Source: Laburnicola sp. R22_1
Lineage: Eukaryota; Ascomycota; Dothideomycetes; Pleosporales; Didymosphaeriaceae
Assembly (NCBI GenBank): GCA_014281115.1
Contig: JACONQ010000003.1
Span: 620,001 to 684,000 of the forward strand
Length of the DNA stretch: 64,000 nucleotides
Direction: 5' to 3'
Part shown: positions 52,675 to 64,000 of the stretch, one piece after another
How positions within the stretch are numbered: the first letter of the stretch is position 1
Layout of the letters: each line of letters opens with the position of its first letter
Translations under genes and position numbers: made by a program
The notes under the pieces: generated by a model
What the model saw: the letters and a program-made list of their open reading frames with translations, nothing else
What the model was told of the DNA's origin: nothing
Database searches by the model: none

Positions 52675-55600
52675 GGCCTCTCTGCCGCTGGTGACGCGTC
52701 TGTCGTGCTGCTACCCCGCAGCGCGAAGCTGTTCGAACAGGCCGAGCTCCAAAGGCAGGCGTGGTCACGTGACATCCCTGCAGCCCTGGAGGGCTCCAAG
52801 GGAGGGCTCCCAGGGGCCGTTCACCTCTTGCCATTTTGGGCTTGGCGAGCCGCGCATCATCTCCAGCCGAAATCTTCAGAGCTCGCACTCGCACCTGGGC
52901 ACTTGCGCGCATGCATGCTTGCAGCAGCGTGGCCATCCTTTATTGCCCCCGCCAGGATCAGAGACCAAGTCCGTCCGTCGATCGTATTGCACCCCCCTGG
53001 ACCCCGGTATCGAAAGTTAGATTCATTTCGGGCATGCCCGCCCGTCCAAGGCCATCCACATGCAGGACGCGCCCGCGTCGTTTGAGGAAGTACATATGCC
53101 GATTTGGTGGGCCAGGTTGTGCGTTAGGTACACCATGGCGAAGGCACCTTCGCGTTTTGCGACTCGGCCATATTTCCCCCTGGCCGCGGACAAAGCGGTA
53201 CTTTGAGGCCACCTGCATGGCAAGGAAGATATCGCTTGCCAGGAGGCATTGTACTCCTTCCAAAATGCGACTTGAGTCACCTGCATGCAGTGTGTCCTTT
53301 CCACAGGGTTGATACAGGTTACCCTGGCAATCGTATCACACTCACAAACGGTTGCTGGCAGGTTGACGCGCTGGCACACGACAGAAGACGTTGGAACAGA
53401 GGTTTCCTTGCCTGGGTCTGCTTGCACTACCATGTGTTGTCGATCCTGCAGGTCATGATGGTGGCTTAGATCGGACTCAGGACCGTGGCAAGTTGCAACG
53501 ACTGATGCATCTATCCACATTGTACGACCACGTGCGTATCCACTGGTACCCTCTTTCAGCAAGTGCGCGGCAAGTACCTGGCATCAAGGCGAATATCAGC
53601 TTATAGCATTGTATCATAATACGCTACGAACATACGCTCTCTGTAAGGTTCGTCTTCGCCATACACAGTAGCTCTGTGGATGAGAGCGAGTGGACCTCGA
53701 GCCGGCTACCGACGCTGTGTGTCTTTCCATGGTTTCATGATATGCAGTACAGCGCACGTTGAAGGGTTACGAGCAATCAGTGGTTGGTATTCCCAAGTCC
53801 GTATCTAGGTACACTCGTGCTAGAGTTTGCGGGCGGTTGCAGTGTGCAGAGAGATATGGCATTCCCAATCAGGGAGGAATAATCCCCAGTGCCCATTCTC
53901 ACACTACACGCGGAGTTCAGTGGAGTTTCCGATACAGACCAAGGAAGTACTCATGTCGTCCACTGGAGTACAGACATGCAATTACGCCTCACACAAAGCC
54001 CCTTGACTGCAACCTGGTTCTCGGATTTGGGTGCGGTTGCACCTTGTAGCTCGGGTGCAATGCGAGGACGGTGACATGGCGGTACGCTATTGTGCGGTGG
54101 ATGCGGCTTTAGAGTGGTCGAGGGCATGTATCACGCAGCCTCGAGGAATGAATGGTGGCAGGGAGGGAGACATGAGGTACAGTCAAGAAACATAGTGAGA
54201 CTTGACAATTGCCGGAACAGTTCGGTCCACTGCAGGTCTCTAGCAGTTCCCTATTTGGTACCTAGACGCGTTAATTGAGTCCGTACACTTGGCGGCTCAG
54301 CTGTGTAACATGATAGTCATGAAAGGGAGGCAAATGAACAAGCACATGACCGCGGTGTCGCTCGTTGACGCGTCCACGATATTCCATCATGGGTTATGCA
54401 GGGGTCCACGATATGTCATCTGCAGGACAAAGTGAGCTTCCACCGGTCGTACCATCCAACGTGTCCTGACGCTGACCTCGGGAGGGCAGAATGGTTGTGT
54501 GAATGTTTGTACCATGATTTGTATCTCTTCGGTAAAGCTCTGACTGGTGCATTGCGACCTCGTTGCCGAGAAGATGCTGTATTAAAGCCGGTCTAGTGAA
54601 GCCTTGTTGCAGCGGTTACCCTGGTGCTGCGGTGTGATGCTAACGTGTCTTTGTGACGTTGTGTTACCTCCTGGATACACTCATCGAGCCTGCTGCAGCA
54701 GGATTCAGCTGCTTGCACGCGTCCGTAATTCTGGCAGCAAAAGTTGTGCTCAGAGAGGGAGGCTGAGGATCCCGAGCGGCGGAACGTGTTGAGTTGCCAT
54801 CGGCCTCCGAAACTACTCTCGCCCTACGGCAACGGGCGAGGCTAGAGCACTGCGCAGCGCACGGGAATCGACGGCGGCTCTGCTGTACAGTGGGCAGGAT
54901 GATGTACAATAATGGGCAGAATGGCATTGGAGGGCAAAACAGGCCGTGTCCTGCAGTGCTTTCGGCAAAACTCGACGAAGGCGGTCGCAGCAAAAAAGCC
55001 GTCCAGAGGGAGATGAGGGAGCGCAGCGGTTCTCCAGGGTCGGGGTTCAAGAGGCCTGCAAGCATGGGGCAGCGGTTCGGCTGTGTAGATAGAGTTGAGG
55101 AATGGGCCGAGAGGGGCAGTTGGATCCATGGATGGACAACGTGGGCGGCATGGCTAGCGGGCGGCATGGACCATGGTTCTCGTCGACTCCCACCACGACG
55201 CGTCGGCGACGAGCATGACGAGGGCGAGGCCTGCACGGCAACGTCAGCTAGCCATCACCATGCCGCAGCAGCCTCAGCGGAGGTGCACTAGCGATCTGGC
55301 GACGACGACGGCCGGCGCACGAGTCCCGCCCGCGCAACGGCCTAGGAGCCGGGGGGATCGCCGCGCCCGCAGGAGTTCCGCTGGCGGCATGCTTGCAAGT
55401 GGTCGGGCAGAGGCGACGGGCGACGGGCGACGGCAGTCCTCGTGGGGCGTGTGTCTTGCCGGCGGCGGCAGGTGAGCATTGGCACGCCCAGGCCAGCCCC
55501 GGTGCAGGTGCAGTGTGTGCGGCCTCGAGCTCGCAAAGCGCGGCCGGGGCCAGGAGAGCGGCTGCCAGCGTGGTAGGCAGGTCGGTGGTAGGTGGTAAAG

Positions 55601-56905
55601 GCATGCCCGCGGTTGGCACACGCGCGCACTCACGCGTCCTGGAATGGATGCGGTGGGCACCTGTTCGCGCAAGGAAGGGCAGCTAGCCGGCCCTAAGGCG
55701 CCGTGCTGAGATACACGAAGCCTTGTTTGAACGATTTCCCACGTGCAATCGCACCGCTGCCACCGCCCTAGGCGGCCTCCGCAGCCGCCATTGGCCCTCG
55801 CAGCATGCCCGTGATCCGCGCCTGGTCGTCGTTCGTCTTTGTCTGCTGCTCTGACTCCCGCCGCTGTTCCACACACGCCTGTGCCCTGGTGCACTTCCAC
55901 CGCGCTTTCCCCCCCCCCGCCGCCGCCCGAGCGGGCCTGTCCTCAGTCCAGTCCACAGTCCGCCTATGCAAGGCACGCCTGTCCGCGCCGTTCGAGGGAG
56001 ACCGGGACGTTCCCTGCGCTCCCTTTGTCCTGCTTGTCTTGCCCAGCCCCAGGATATGTGAGCGCACCGGACGTCTGCCGTGCCCACCACCGTCCAGCGT
56101 CCACTGCCCGACGCCAACCACGCCCGTTCGTAGTCCAGCCGGCCGCCGACCTTCCATTTGCTTTGTCCGCCTCGTCGTCCCAGGCTGTCAACGACTCCTT
56201 TGCTGTGCGACAGACACCACGACGCCGCTCGACACCTGCTCGACTCCCCGACCGAGTCCTGACCCGGCGCCGCGCCCACGTCCGCCAGTGCACCCACCCA
56301 CACGCCCCAGCCCGACGCCCCAGATCCAGCCGTCGGAGCGCCGTACGCCTGCTTAGCTGCCATTGCTCTCCACCGCAGCGCCCGCGCCGACAGCACTGCA
56401 GCCACGTCTGTTTTCGCTGCCCACGCCTGGAGCTCCATGGTCGACGACTAGCGGAGACGCCGCTCTCTCTGCTTTGGCGTCGTGCTGCGTGCCCAAACAA
56501 GAGCCCCCAGCATCGCCCGTGACTGCGCTCCGGGGCCGGCTCGCATCTGCATCTGCACCTGCACCTGCGTCGGCCTCTCTGCCCTCTGTCCTCTCTTCTC
56601 TGTCCTCTGAACTTTGACGCCTGCTTGGCGCCCGCACCGTGGGGACATTCTGCGCTGCCCCGCCTCACCACCTGAGTTCCCTTCTGGGACGAGCAGCCAG
56701 CATCCCGTGCGTCGCGACTTCCTTCCCTGTCCTGTCTGTCTCCCCGCTTCACCCTCCTCTGGTCCCCGTCCCCACTGCTCCTTCCGCCCATCGTCTGCCA
56801 AGACTCGTTTTCCTTCTGCATCACCTTCCAACCCTTCTTCTCGCCCCGACAGTCGCTCCTGGTCTGTCGTAGTGCAAAGACGTCGACGACCACGCTGCCT
56901 CTGAT
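52675..56905. other. Long gene-free region upstream of the bHLH gene
   Basis: About 4.2 kb, GC-rich in the right half. It contains a TCACGTGA palindrome at 52765-52772, 91 bp before the minus-strand start at 52674. From about 55840 to 56890 the plus strand is rich in C and T, as in long fungal 5' leaders. Open frames of 100-374 codons on both strands overlap in all frames and lack family features, so none is annotated. Confidence 0.6.
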
Positions 56906-58774
56906 ATGGAGCAACAGCGCCCGCAGGTACGTTGAATACTCGCCCCTCACATGCGAGAGTGGTCTCTCCTCGACACACCCTCTGCTGTGGGCTACCCATG
57001 TGGTTGGAACCATATGTTCCACCTGCGCTGTAGAACTCGAGCAGCTGCTAATATGTGCCTCAGCCCCCTGGAAGTCTGTCTCAGGCATTACCTTCGATAG
57101 CGTCGCTCACCGGTAACCTGCCTGCTGAACAGAACCCCGTGCGCCTAGGGCAGCATTCTGAATCTCGTGAGGCACGTGATTCAGGCAACTGGTCCATTTC
57201 ACAGAGCAAGCGTAAGTGCTCGATACCCAACCTTTTACTCCAACGCTTGGCAGCCTTCTACCAAGATCGTGGTGTCCATGGTATACATGCAGGCTGACCT
57301 ACGCCAGACTCTTCGGGTGCCTCCAACGCCATGGGTTTGCAGTTGCAGACTATTCTTAATGCTGAAGACTCGCCATCTCGCAATGGCGTACCCGATACGC
57401 CTTCCTCGGCACGATATCCCTCTGGCGGGCCCGGACTGCAGCAGGTATGTAGGTTTCCCTTGACTCGACGTCCTCTAACCCAGTTGCAGGCTAATGCCCT
57501 GCCCTCGCTCAACCCGGGCTTCGATAACCGTGGCATCGACAACCGCCTTAGCTCTGATACAAGCTCACATTTCGGCTCGCGCCGCAGCAGTGTAGATAGC
57601 CGCATGAATGCGGGCATGACGCATCTCGCCATCAGTCCCGGCTCGCCCTACGACAGCCAAAATGCCTCGCGGGTGTCACTGGTGTCCAATTTGCAACAGC
57701 AGCGGGGTATCACGGCGGTTGATCAGCGTCCCAACGGCGTTTCGCCGCTGTCACCCCTCGGACCTAGAGCTGGACCTCGACTGAATAACCCACCTCGGCA
57801 AGCGCCTGTGATCACTCCGAATCCACGAAGCGTTTCTGGGATGCCTGACCCAATGGCCGCTGCCCCAACGAAAGGTTACGCTTGGGCTTTTCCAGCTGAA
57901 CCTGACGAGGACAGAAGAGGATCCAGCAGTGGTGACTCCAGCGTTGGACACTCCATTGCGTCACGCCAGAATAGCTACGCCACGTCCATCAATAGCAGTA
58001 TCTTCACCACAGATTCGAATCTCCCAACGGGGCAGAAGCGATTAGAGGATGGCACGCAACCCCACCCATGATTGATGCGAATACGTAGCTAACTTTCTCA
58101 GATATTCCTACAACTCATCATCACTCGATGCAACATCGGAATGTCACAAGCTTACAGACCCATGCTGAACAAGCCGCCGCTGCAGGTGGCGGGAACTACA
58201 GCCGCACCCCGGAGCTTCGTGTTAGCCATAAAATGGCCGAACGTAAACGTAGGAGTGAGATGAAATCGCTATTTGACGAGCTGAATGCCATCTTGCCCAA
58301 CTCGCCCGGTAGCAAATCTAGTAAATGGGAGATTTTGACAAAATGTAAGTCAAGTTCATCACTAACAGGGGAACTTGCTGACATGTATTAGCTATTGAGT
58401 ACATCAGGGGCCTCGGACGTGCGCACGACAGTGCGCGTGCTGAGCTTGTTCGATTACGACCGGACGTCGAAAACGGCCGCCGATACCAGGAAGAGAACGA
58501 GCATTTACGCAACGAGCTAGCCACTGTGTGGCAGCATCTCCGACGCGCAGATCCTAATAATCCTCATGTCTATGGGCATATGACAGGAATTCTGGCCCAG
58601 CAATACGCAAATACCCCAGCGTCTACCACAACAAACATTCTTCCACCGCTTCAGCAACAGCAGCAACAGCAGCAGACTGCTACGCAGACTCCACATTGGG
58701 CTGCTGCCACTCCAACAGCGATGCAAGGAGTAGAATTCGCCGGACCTCGACCATACGAACACCCCCACCGCTAG
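56906..58774 (+). CDS. Basic helix-loop-helix transcription factor
   Basis: 497 residues in six exons: 56906-56926, 57064-57211, 57308-57444, 57490-58051, 58102-58344, 58392-58774. The start MEQQRPQ continues as [18 protein letters not shown]. The bHLH domain runs [39 protein letters not shown] and [20 protein letters not shown], split by the last intron. The [12 protein letters not shown] basic region should contact an E-box; a leucine/arginine-rich heptad region ([18 protein letters not shown]) may extend the dimer. The N-terminal 300 residues are Ser, Pro and Gln-rich; a QQQQQQQQ run lies near the end. Intron 4 (58052-58101) has a GC donor, needed to avoid a stop. Target genes are unknown. 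Confidence 0.9.
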
Positions 58775-60429
58775 TAACGGAGACGACGAACCGACATGCG
58801 GCTATTGCACGAACGAAGTTAACGGCAAGTCTACTGGACCAAGCCGTGCTGATTCAATTTTTATATGATAAAGGTGCCGTACTGCAGTTGTACAATATCG
58901 CACCGTCTGCATCGTCCACAATCGTGGACTTTGTTGCATATTGCACGCAATCGTTGGGCTTTGCAGCATTAATTTTTCTGTTGTTTTGCCAAAACTGAAG
59001 AGAGGGAGCGACTGGCATTGTGCTTTTTCAATGCGGTATCCGAACGCTGGTGAGCTAACGGTACCGCTGGCGTGACGGGAAACTGGGGTTCAAAGGTTAA
59101 AATATCAAGGACGTTCGGGATATCCAGCATTTAAAGACTTTGGTGGTGCACTTTTTTTTCGATCATTTGTATTTGCAGGCGATTACTAGGCATGTTTGGT
59201 TGTGTAGACTGCGATTTCAAAAGTTAGTCTTCGCGCATGTATCGTAATCTGATGTGGTGGTTTGGTGTCCAGGGGCTGCCTGCGAATGTTGTTGCATCCA
59301 GGCTTCGGTCAGCATGGGGTATACTATGGTCCTCAACCAGTGGCATGCATGCTAGAAAGCATTAATAGACGCGAAGTATGATATTTGCACACGACGAAGA
59401 TTCATGCAACATCAAATGTCGCCTCACTCTTCGCATATTGTTATTTCCCGATGTCATGCCAGTGCCGATGAATAGTCCCTTGTCGGTGCGCCAGACGGAA
59501 CTCCCGATGATTCACGCAGCGGTTAGACTGCAGATTGTTTTAAAGTTTGCAAATGAGCGACGATCTGTCTGTAGGCTTTGTAGGGAGCTGGGAGGGGTTC
59601 TCAGCGAATTAGGAACCCTGCTTGGTGAGCGGGACATTTAAGTGGATGGTACCTACCATCCACCGGGTTGTTGGACGACAAAAGGCACGTGATATCTCAA
59701 TGTGCACTCCGCAACTTTAAATAATGATCGTCAGCACAGCATTACCGACCCTTGCCGTAGCGAGTTTGGTCTTTGGCGAGGGATATTCCGCGGACAGTCC
59801 TGTCTTCGTGCCGTCGCCACTCACGATTAAATCTTGTGCCTCCGCGGAGCGCTCCAGTCGGCTTCTTCCACCTCCTGGCCTCACACGTGCATCTTGGATT
59901 CCACACGTAACATGAGGAACGAATACGATAAGCACGAGAAGCCATCCATTTCCTAGTAGCATCCATCCATCCCAAGCAGTCACGCCATCATGGCGTACAC
60001 GTACACCAAATTCATCCCAGCGTGCCCGAAGGGCTGAAGCCAGTCCGCCTAACCGCACCGCAAACCCGTGGGCCTCACATGCTATTCGCGTTTAACCTTT
60101 GTCCGGTCCTACTCGTTATATCTATTCTATCTACTACATGCAAACACACCGTCCACATGCGGAGATGAGAAAACATTCACCACACCCCGTCCAGCTACTC
60201 TAACAAGAAAAGACTGGTCTTTCTTGCCCAGCTCGTCGTAGCGCCACGCGAAGGCACACACATGCTTTCTCAACCACCGCACGGTGCATAAGTATGCTTT
60301 TCGGGGCCGGTGTCGTCGGAATGGCACTACTGTAGGGTTCGTTTATGGTAGCGGTGCTCCGAGGGGCCGACCAACGGCGACCGATGGCCCCTTCCGTGCG
60401 CCATAAACGGTTCTGCGTAAGTGTTTGTG

Positions 60430-60655
60430 GGCCGATGCGGAAAGCCCACATGGTGGCAATGGGTTTTTTTTCTGTTGGGGACATCACATCTCGGGGTGGT
60501 TTGGTGAGTGAGGGGTTTTGGGATGGGATGGGATGGGATGACTAGGCCGATGCAGAAGCTCCACATGGTGGCAATGGGTTTTTCTTTGTTGGGGACATCA
60601 TATCACGGGGGTGGTTGGTGAATGAGGGGTTTGGCGTGGTTTGGGACGGGATGAC
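60430..60655 (+). repeat. 115-bp tandem duplication with GGGAT runs
   Basis: Two units start at 60430 and 60545 (GGCCGATGC). Both contain CACATGGTGGCAATGGGTTTT, TGTTGGGGACATCA and a GGTTTGGTGA-like end. The first ends in four GGGAT units. Differences are a few indels and transitions. Confidence 0.88.
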
Positions 60656-61822
60656 GTTGGTTTGGTATCATTGGGTGGGTGTGAGGGAATTGATGTACAA
60701 TTAGTAGATTCGGGAACTTGCTAGGGCTTTCGTATTGGTGCTCGCGTTGGGAGGTGAAATATGGACAGAGGAAGTGTTGAAGGGGAGGATGGTAAAATGA
60801 ATGGCATGCGATAGTAGCGGCGCTTGTTGATGAATACCTCGAGGTCGGTCCACAGCACGCATGTTGCCTCGAGTTGCGTGAATCGCGATGACAAGTTTTG
60901 AGCAGGAACTGTAGCGTGTGAAGCACATGCCATGCTGAAACATGTTTGCGCATGGAAAGGGCGTGGGTTCGGCCGGCTCCTTTAGCACCTAGCCTCTAAT
61001 AAGATGATCCGAAATTTTCACGCTCTACCATGTGAGATTGAGACAGCTGGTCTCAGGGCCGGTGTAAATAGAGTGGCGAACTAGACTAGTTCTGCCCGGC
61101 GGGGGTTTGAGGCTCGTTAGGTACATAGTCAGCATGAGCACTATCAATATGCATATGTGCATAGATAGGCTAGTTCACCTCAAAGTACCGACTCAAACAT
61201 GCACGTACGCGTATTTCAGAGGGAATTTCATCTAGAGTTCGCCGGTGCGGATGGCGTGGGGCCGACATGCACGCACTCACACTGTGTACCGAAAGGGGCG
61301 CCAAGTCCATTTGCTTCACTCAGTCTAGCGCTGTGAAGTAGGTAGGTATCTACACAGTCGGTTCTCTCCGATTTACTTCACTCTTCACATGCTGTCTATT
61401 CACATGCACGCAACGAAGTGTACGAGCAGCATTCCCCAAAAGCAGCCCATAGTGTGCGCGTTTTACGCACTCAAACCCCGAGCCCTCAATCTAATGCGCA
61501 GCTACATCGCCTTGGTATCATTCGGTAGGTATGACTTGACTAGATCTCGTCCCATGGAAAGGAAAGCCTTGTGTCATTTGTGATAGTATAGAACCACTTG
61601 TACTAACAATCCGACTTTGAAAATCCAAACTTTTTCGTGATGAGAACAACATGCCAAAATCCATGCGTCGCACGACACCAACAAACATGTAGCCTTACCG
61701 TCCCCCAAGATGACCAATCGTTTTTCCGGACTGATAGTACGCTGCATCAGAAGATAAATACACAACATCTACCAAACCCGCCAGCAAATCCCCCAACAAA
61801 TCCAACCTCTTATACCGCAAGA

Positions 61823-61945
61823 GTACCCCCTTTTTGTCACCACCTTGAAATACGCTTTTCCGTGTCCATAACAGCAGAAGGGATTACTGCTATTATTTGT
61901 ACACTTTTTATTAGAAACCTCTTAGTCGCAAAAAAAAAAAACCCC
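61823..61945 (+). repeat. Hairpin repeat family, copy 4 (least decayed), flanked by 12-bp direct repeats
   Basis: Contains ACGCTTTTCCGTGTCCATAA, CAGCAGAAGGGATTACTGCT, then TTTTTATTAGAAACCTCTTA and GTCGCAAAA. The hairpin arms TAACAGCAG and CTGCTATTA pair with one mismatch. The 12-bp sequence TATACCGCAAGA stands on both sides (61811-61822 and 61946-61957), which resembles a target-site duplication. Confidence 0.75.
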
Positions 61946-62923
61946 TATACCGCAAGACGAGTTTACTTTTTCCCTGTGTCCTCCTCCCTTTACACAACAC
62001 CCCTAACACTACCCTCCCCCCCTCACACAAAACCTTCCTACCGCATCCACACGCTCCAGGGCTCCACCAGTCGATATTTAGCGTATCATACATCATCAGG
62101 CCATCAGCCCAAATACAATATATTTCCCCAGGGTAGGCAATACAAAAGCCAAACACACTCAGCCCTTTAATCCTGCACATGTACCACAAGAACAATCTAA
62201 AGCCCCACAGAAAAACATGCTACCTTCCCAGCACACAGTGTAGCCACCTAACAACGCACCCATACCACCAGGCAGATCATACAGAGGCTCTCATATAGTC
62301 CAATAACCCACTCGATAGCAAGTCTAGTACACCACCATCTCGAAGCCACCCCCAAGGTCCACCCATCAATAAGCCAGCCCAGAGACGAGGGGAGAGCAAG
62401 ACACGGCATAAATACACTCAAACAACCAGTGCATTGAATTCCTTCACCAGAGACATGACACATAGCCTTTTATGCCAGCAAAAACAAAGTAACAACCACA
62501 CCAGCAACAGGTATCAGAGAGAGAAATTTCTTGTATTCAACAGACAGTCTGGGTAGCTCGCCATCTAAAGCCCGCAAGCAAAAGCAATGCTTATAGCCAT
62601 CGACAATCCAATCTTCCCTGTCGCACAAACACCTATTCAAACAGGGTAATCTGCGTACAGCAGATCGCACTCATACAACGATGCCGATCTTGCAGACGGC
62701 TATGGCGTTTGCTAGTTGAAAACCAAAGAATACACAAAGAGATACATCCGGAAAGAGAAAAGAGACTGTAGACTCGCTAGTCATGCTCGTATTACACTTG
62801 ACTGGGCCCAGCCAGGTCGATCGTTGATCATTATCGCGTTACAGGGCCATGCTCATCGTTCGTAAGTCGGTCCACCATATCGGCGCGGCGGCGATGTCGT
62901 TGTCGCTTGCGCGGTGATTCTTG

Positions 62924-64000
62924 CTAAAAGTCCCAATTGAACTCGCTGCCCTTCTTTCCACCCATTCCATTGCCCATCGATTTGATGCCGGTATTTTCCT
63001 TCTTTGCTTGCTCAGGTTCCTCGTCGAATATGTTGTAACTGGCTGCTGCGCCTTTGCGGCTACCCTACAAGTTGGTGTAAGATTAGTATATGAATCCAAG
63101 GCGTTGCATGGACGACTCACCATGCCATTACCCGCGATCTTGATATTCTGTTGGTCAGCAGTCGTTTCGTAGTTGCCCCAGTTAGCATCCATGGTGCTAA
63201 GCACCTTCTGCTGATTCTGCGTCGGCTTTTTGCCGTTGTTGGCAGCCTTGTTCAGCCCAGGACTGTCATCCTGCATGGCCCAATGAGCGCCAAAGTCCTT
63301 CTGACGGGACTCGTTCCTGATGTGAGTAACGTCGTTCAAAGGACCTTTGGCGTCTCCTCGAGGCGTGTCGAATTCGTTGTCGGAGTCGCCCAGAACATGA
63401 TCCTTGTATAGACCCAGGCCATTGTTGTGTTGGCGCCCCTTGGATGTGAAAGGCTTTTGCTTGTCTGGAGTGTATTCATCCAGAACATGGTCCTTGTATA
63501 GACCAAGTCCATCGTTGTGCTGACGTCCCCTAGACGTGAAGGGCTTTGATCGGTCTTCTGAAGTGCCGTCATCCTTGAACTCAAAGTGCGTGTCTGCATC
63601 GCGACGCGGCTTGTGGACTACCTCACGACGCACAGGGGATCCTTCGTCCTATTGTTGACAAATTAGCGCCCATGTCTTTGAAAACGCGGAGAAACAGAAG
63701 CAACCTCGGGCTGATAAAAAGGACCAACCTCGTCGTCGCTCCACCCAAAATGCCGCACGCTCTGACTAAGTACCTTGGTTTTTACTTTCTCTGGTGTAAC
63801 GAAGTCTTCGAAGTCCCACTGGGATTGGTGCTTCTTGTTCGTGGGTTTAGCCGTTTCGTGAACCTTGGGTGTATCCTCGCACTCTCCGAACTCGAAGTGA
63901 TCGTACTTCTTGGTATTCGTCTTCACACCTATGGGAGTCGGCATTGGCTCCTCGTTCTCGTCGAACAAGCGATTCGGCTTGAAATTCCTGCCACCGCCCG
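62924..64000 (-). CDS. Conserved-type fungal protein with an internal KDHVL repeat (5' partial)
   Basis: The gene runs off the right edge. Exons inside the window are 63705 to the edge, 63121-63648, and 62924-63064; both introns are 56 bp. The visible product (about 320 residues) contains GGRNFKPNRLFDENEEP, KYDHFEFGE, SQWDFEDFVTPEKV and HFGWSDDEVGPFYQPE. Two tandem units follow: KPFTSRGRQHNDGLGLYKDH and KPFTSKGRQHNNGLGLYKDH. Then come DFGAHWAMQDDSPG, DANWGNYE and a spliced end of NGMGGKKGSEFNWDF. Without the last splice the frame reads into a less plausible tail. The highly hydrophilic, motif-rich pattern is typical of conserved fungal proteins of unknown function; no name is given. Confidence 0.82.

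Larger units (their letters stand above)
58775..62923. other. Long intergenic region, no gene supported
   Basis: About 4.1 kb between the bHLH gene and the convergent gene at the right edge. It contains the tandem duplication at 60430-60655 and a copy of the hairpin repeat at 61823-61945. No frame has convincing features. Confidence 0.55.

Noticed and set aside
52958..53562. Minus-strand frames of 101 and 179 codons
   Set aside because: No start context, domain or splice support; they overlap plus-strand frames of similar length.
54794..55686. Plus-strand frames of about 100-165 codons
   Set aside because: Composition is random-looking (Ala, Arg, Gly), no splice-supported extension exists, and frames overlap on both strands.
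55683..57088. Minus-strand frames of 251 and 374 codons before the bHLH gene
   Set aside because: They overlap each other and plus-strand frames in several registers within GC-rich DNA, are Arg/Gly/Ser-rich without domains, and one runs across the first bHLH exon.

Overview
This is nuclear DNA of a filamentous ascomycete, most likely a dothideomycete of the Pleosporales type. Genes are close together, on both strands, and carry few short introns (mostly 45-60 bp, GTAAGT/GTATGT-like donors, CTAAC-type branch points). The conserved genes include LSM2, BRR2, TFIID subunits and an Mnn10-type mannosyltransferase. Between the gene blocks lie AT-rich blocks whose transposon relics show C-to-T / G-to-A decay, the mark of repeat-induced point mutation (RIP). 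The taxonomic placement is inference from style; no marker gene in the window settles it.

Layout. 0-5 kb: the last exon of ribulose-5-phosphate 3-epimerase, the spliceosomal LSM2 gene, and two neighbouring genes for Ser/Thr-rich single-pass membrane proteins that share a cytoplasmic tail motif. 5.36-6.88 kb: a complete but RIP-damaged Tc1-like transposon, inserted 210 bp before a type-B carboxylesterase gene (7.1-8.8 kb). 10.2-16.9 kb: BRR2, the 2242-residue U5 snRNP helicase. 17.4-19.9 kb: two unrecognised genes. 20.3-23.1 kb: a divergent pair encoding two TFIID subunits (TAF3-like and TAF7) from a 243-bp shared promoter. 24.0-24.4 kb: a small gene whose frame is broken by an exact 16-bp duplication. 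25.5-26.3 kb: an orphan gene at the edge of heterochromatin-like DNA.

26.7-33.6 kb is a gene-free, strongly AT-rich block. It holds a degraded Fot1/pogo-type transposon, 31 copies of a 10-bp minisatellite, several copies of a short hairpin repeat, and a small island of normal base composition. 34.2-43.7 kb is gene-bearing again: a phosphate/glycerophosphodiester-type MFS permease, a large single-pass membrane protein, and a GT34 mannosyltransferase. 44.2-45.8 kb is a second copy of the Tc1-like element, followed by a second AT-rich tract (to about 47 kb) with a cluster of short mirrored repeats. 48-52.7 kb: a tail-anchored-looking protein and a protein with an LPRELRDQIYDY motif. 52.7-56.9 kb is a long gene-free, GC- and pyrimidine-rich leader region before a six-exon bHLH transcription factor (56.9-58.8 kb), which uses one apparent GC-AG intron. 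58.8-62.9 kb is intergenic, with a tandem duplication and a less decayed copy of the hairpin repeat. The window ends inside a conserved fungal gene on the minus strand.

No bacterial-style defence island, CRISPR array, rRNA, convincing tRNA or secondary-metabolite cluster was seen. The most unusual signals are the hairpin repeat family (decayed copies in the AT block and a better-preserved one elsewhere), the 10-bp minisatellite, the TFIID gene pair, the membrane-protein pair with its tail motif, and the duplication-frameshifted gene.
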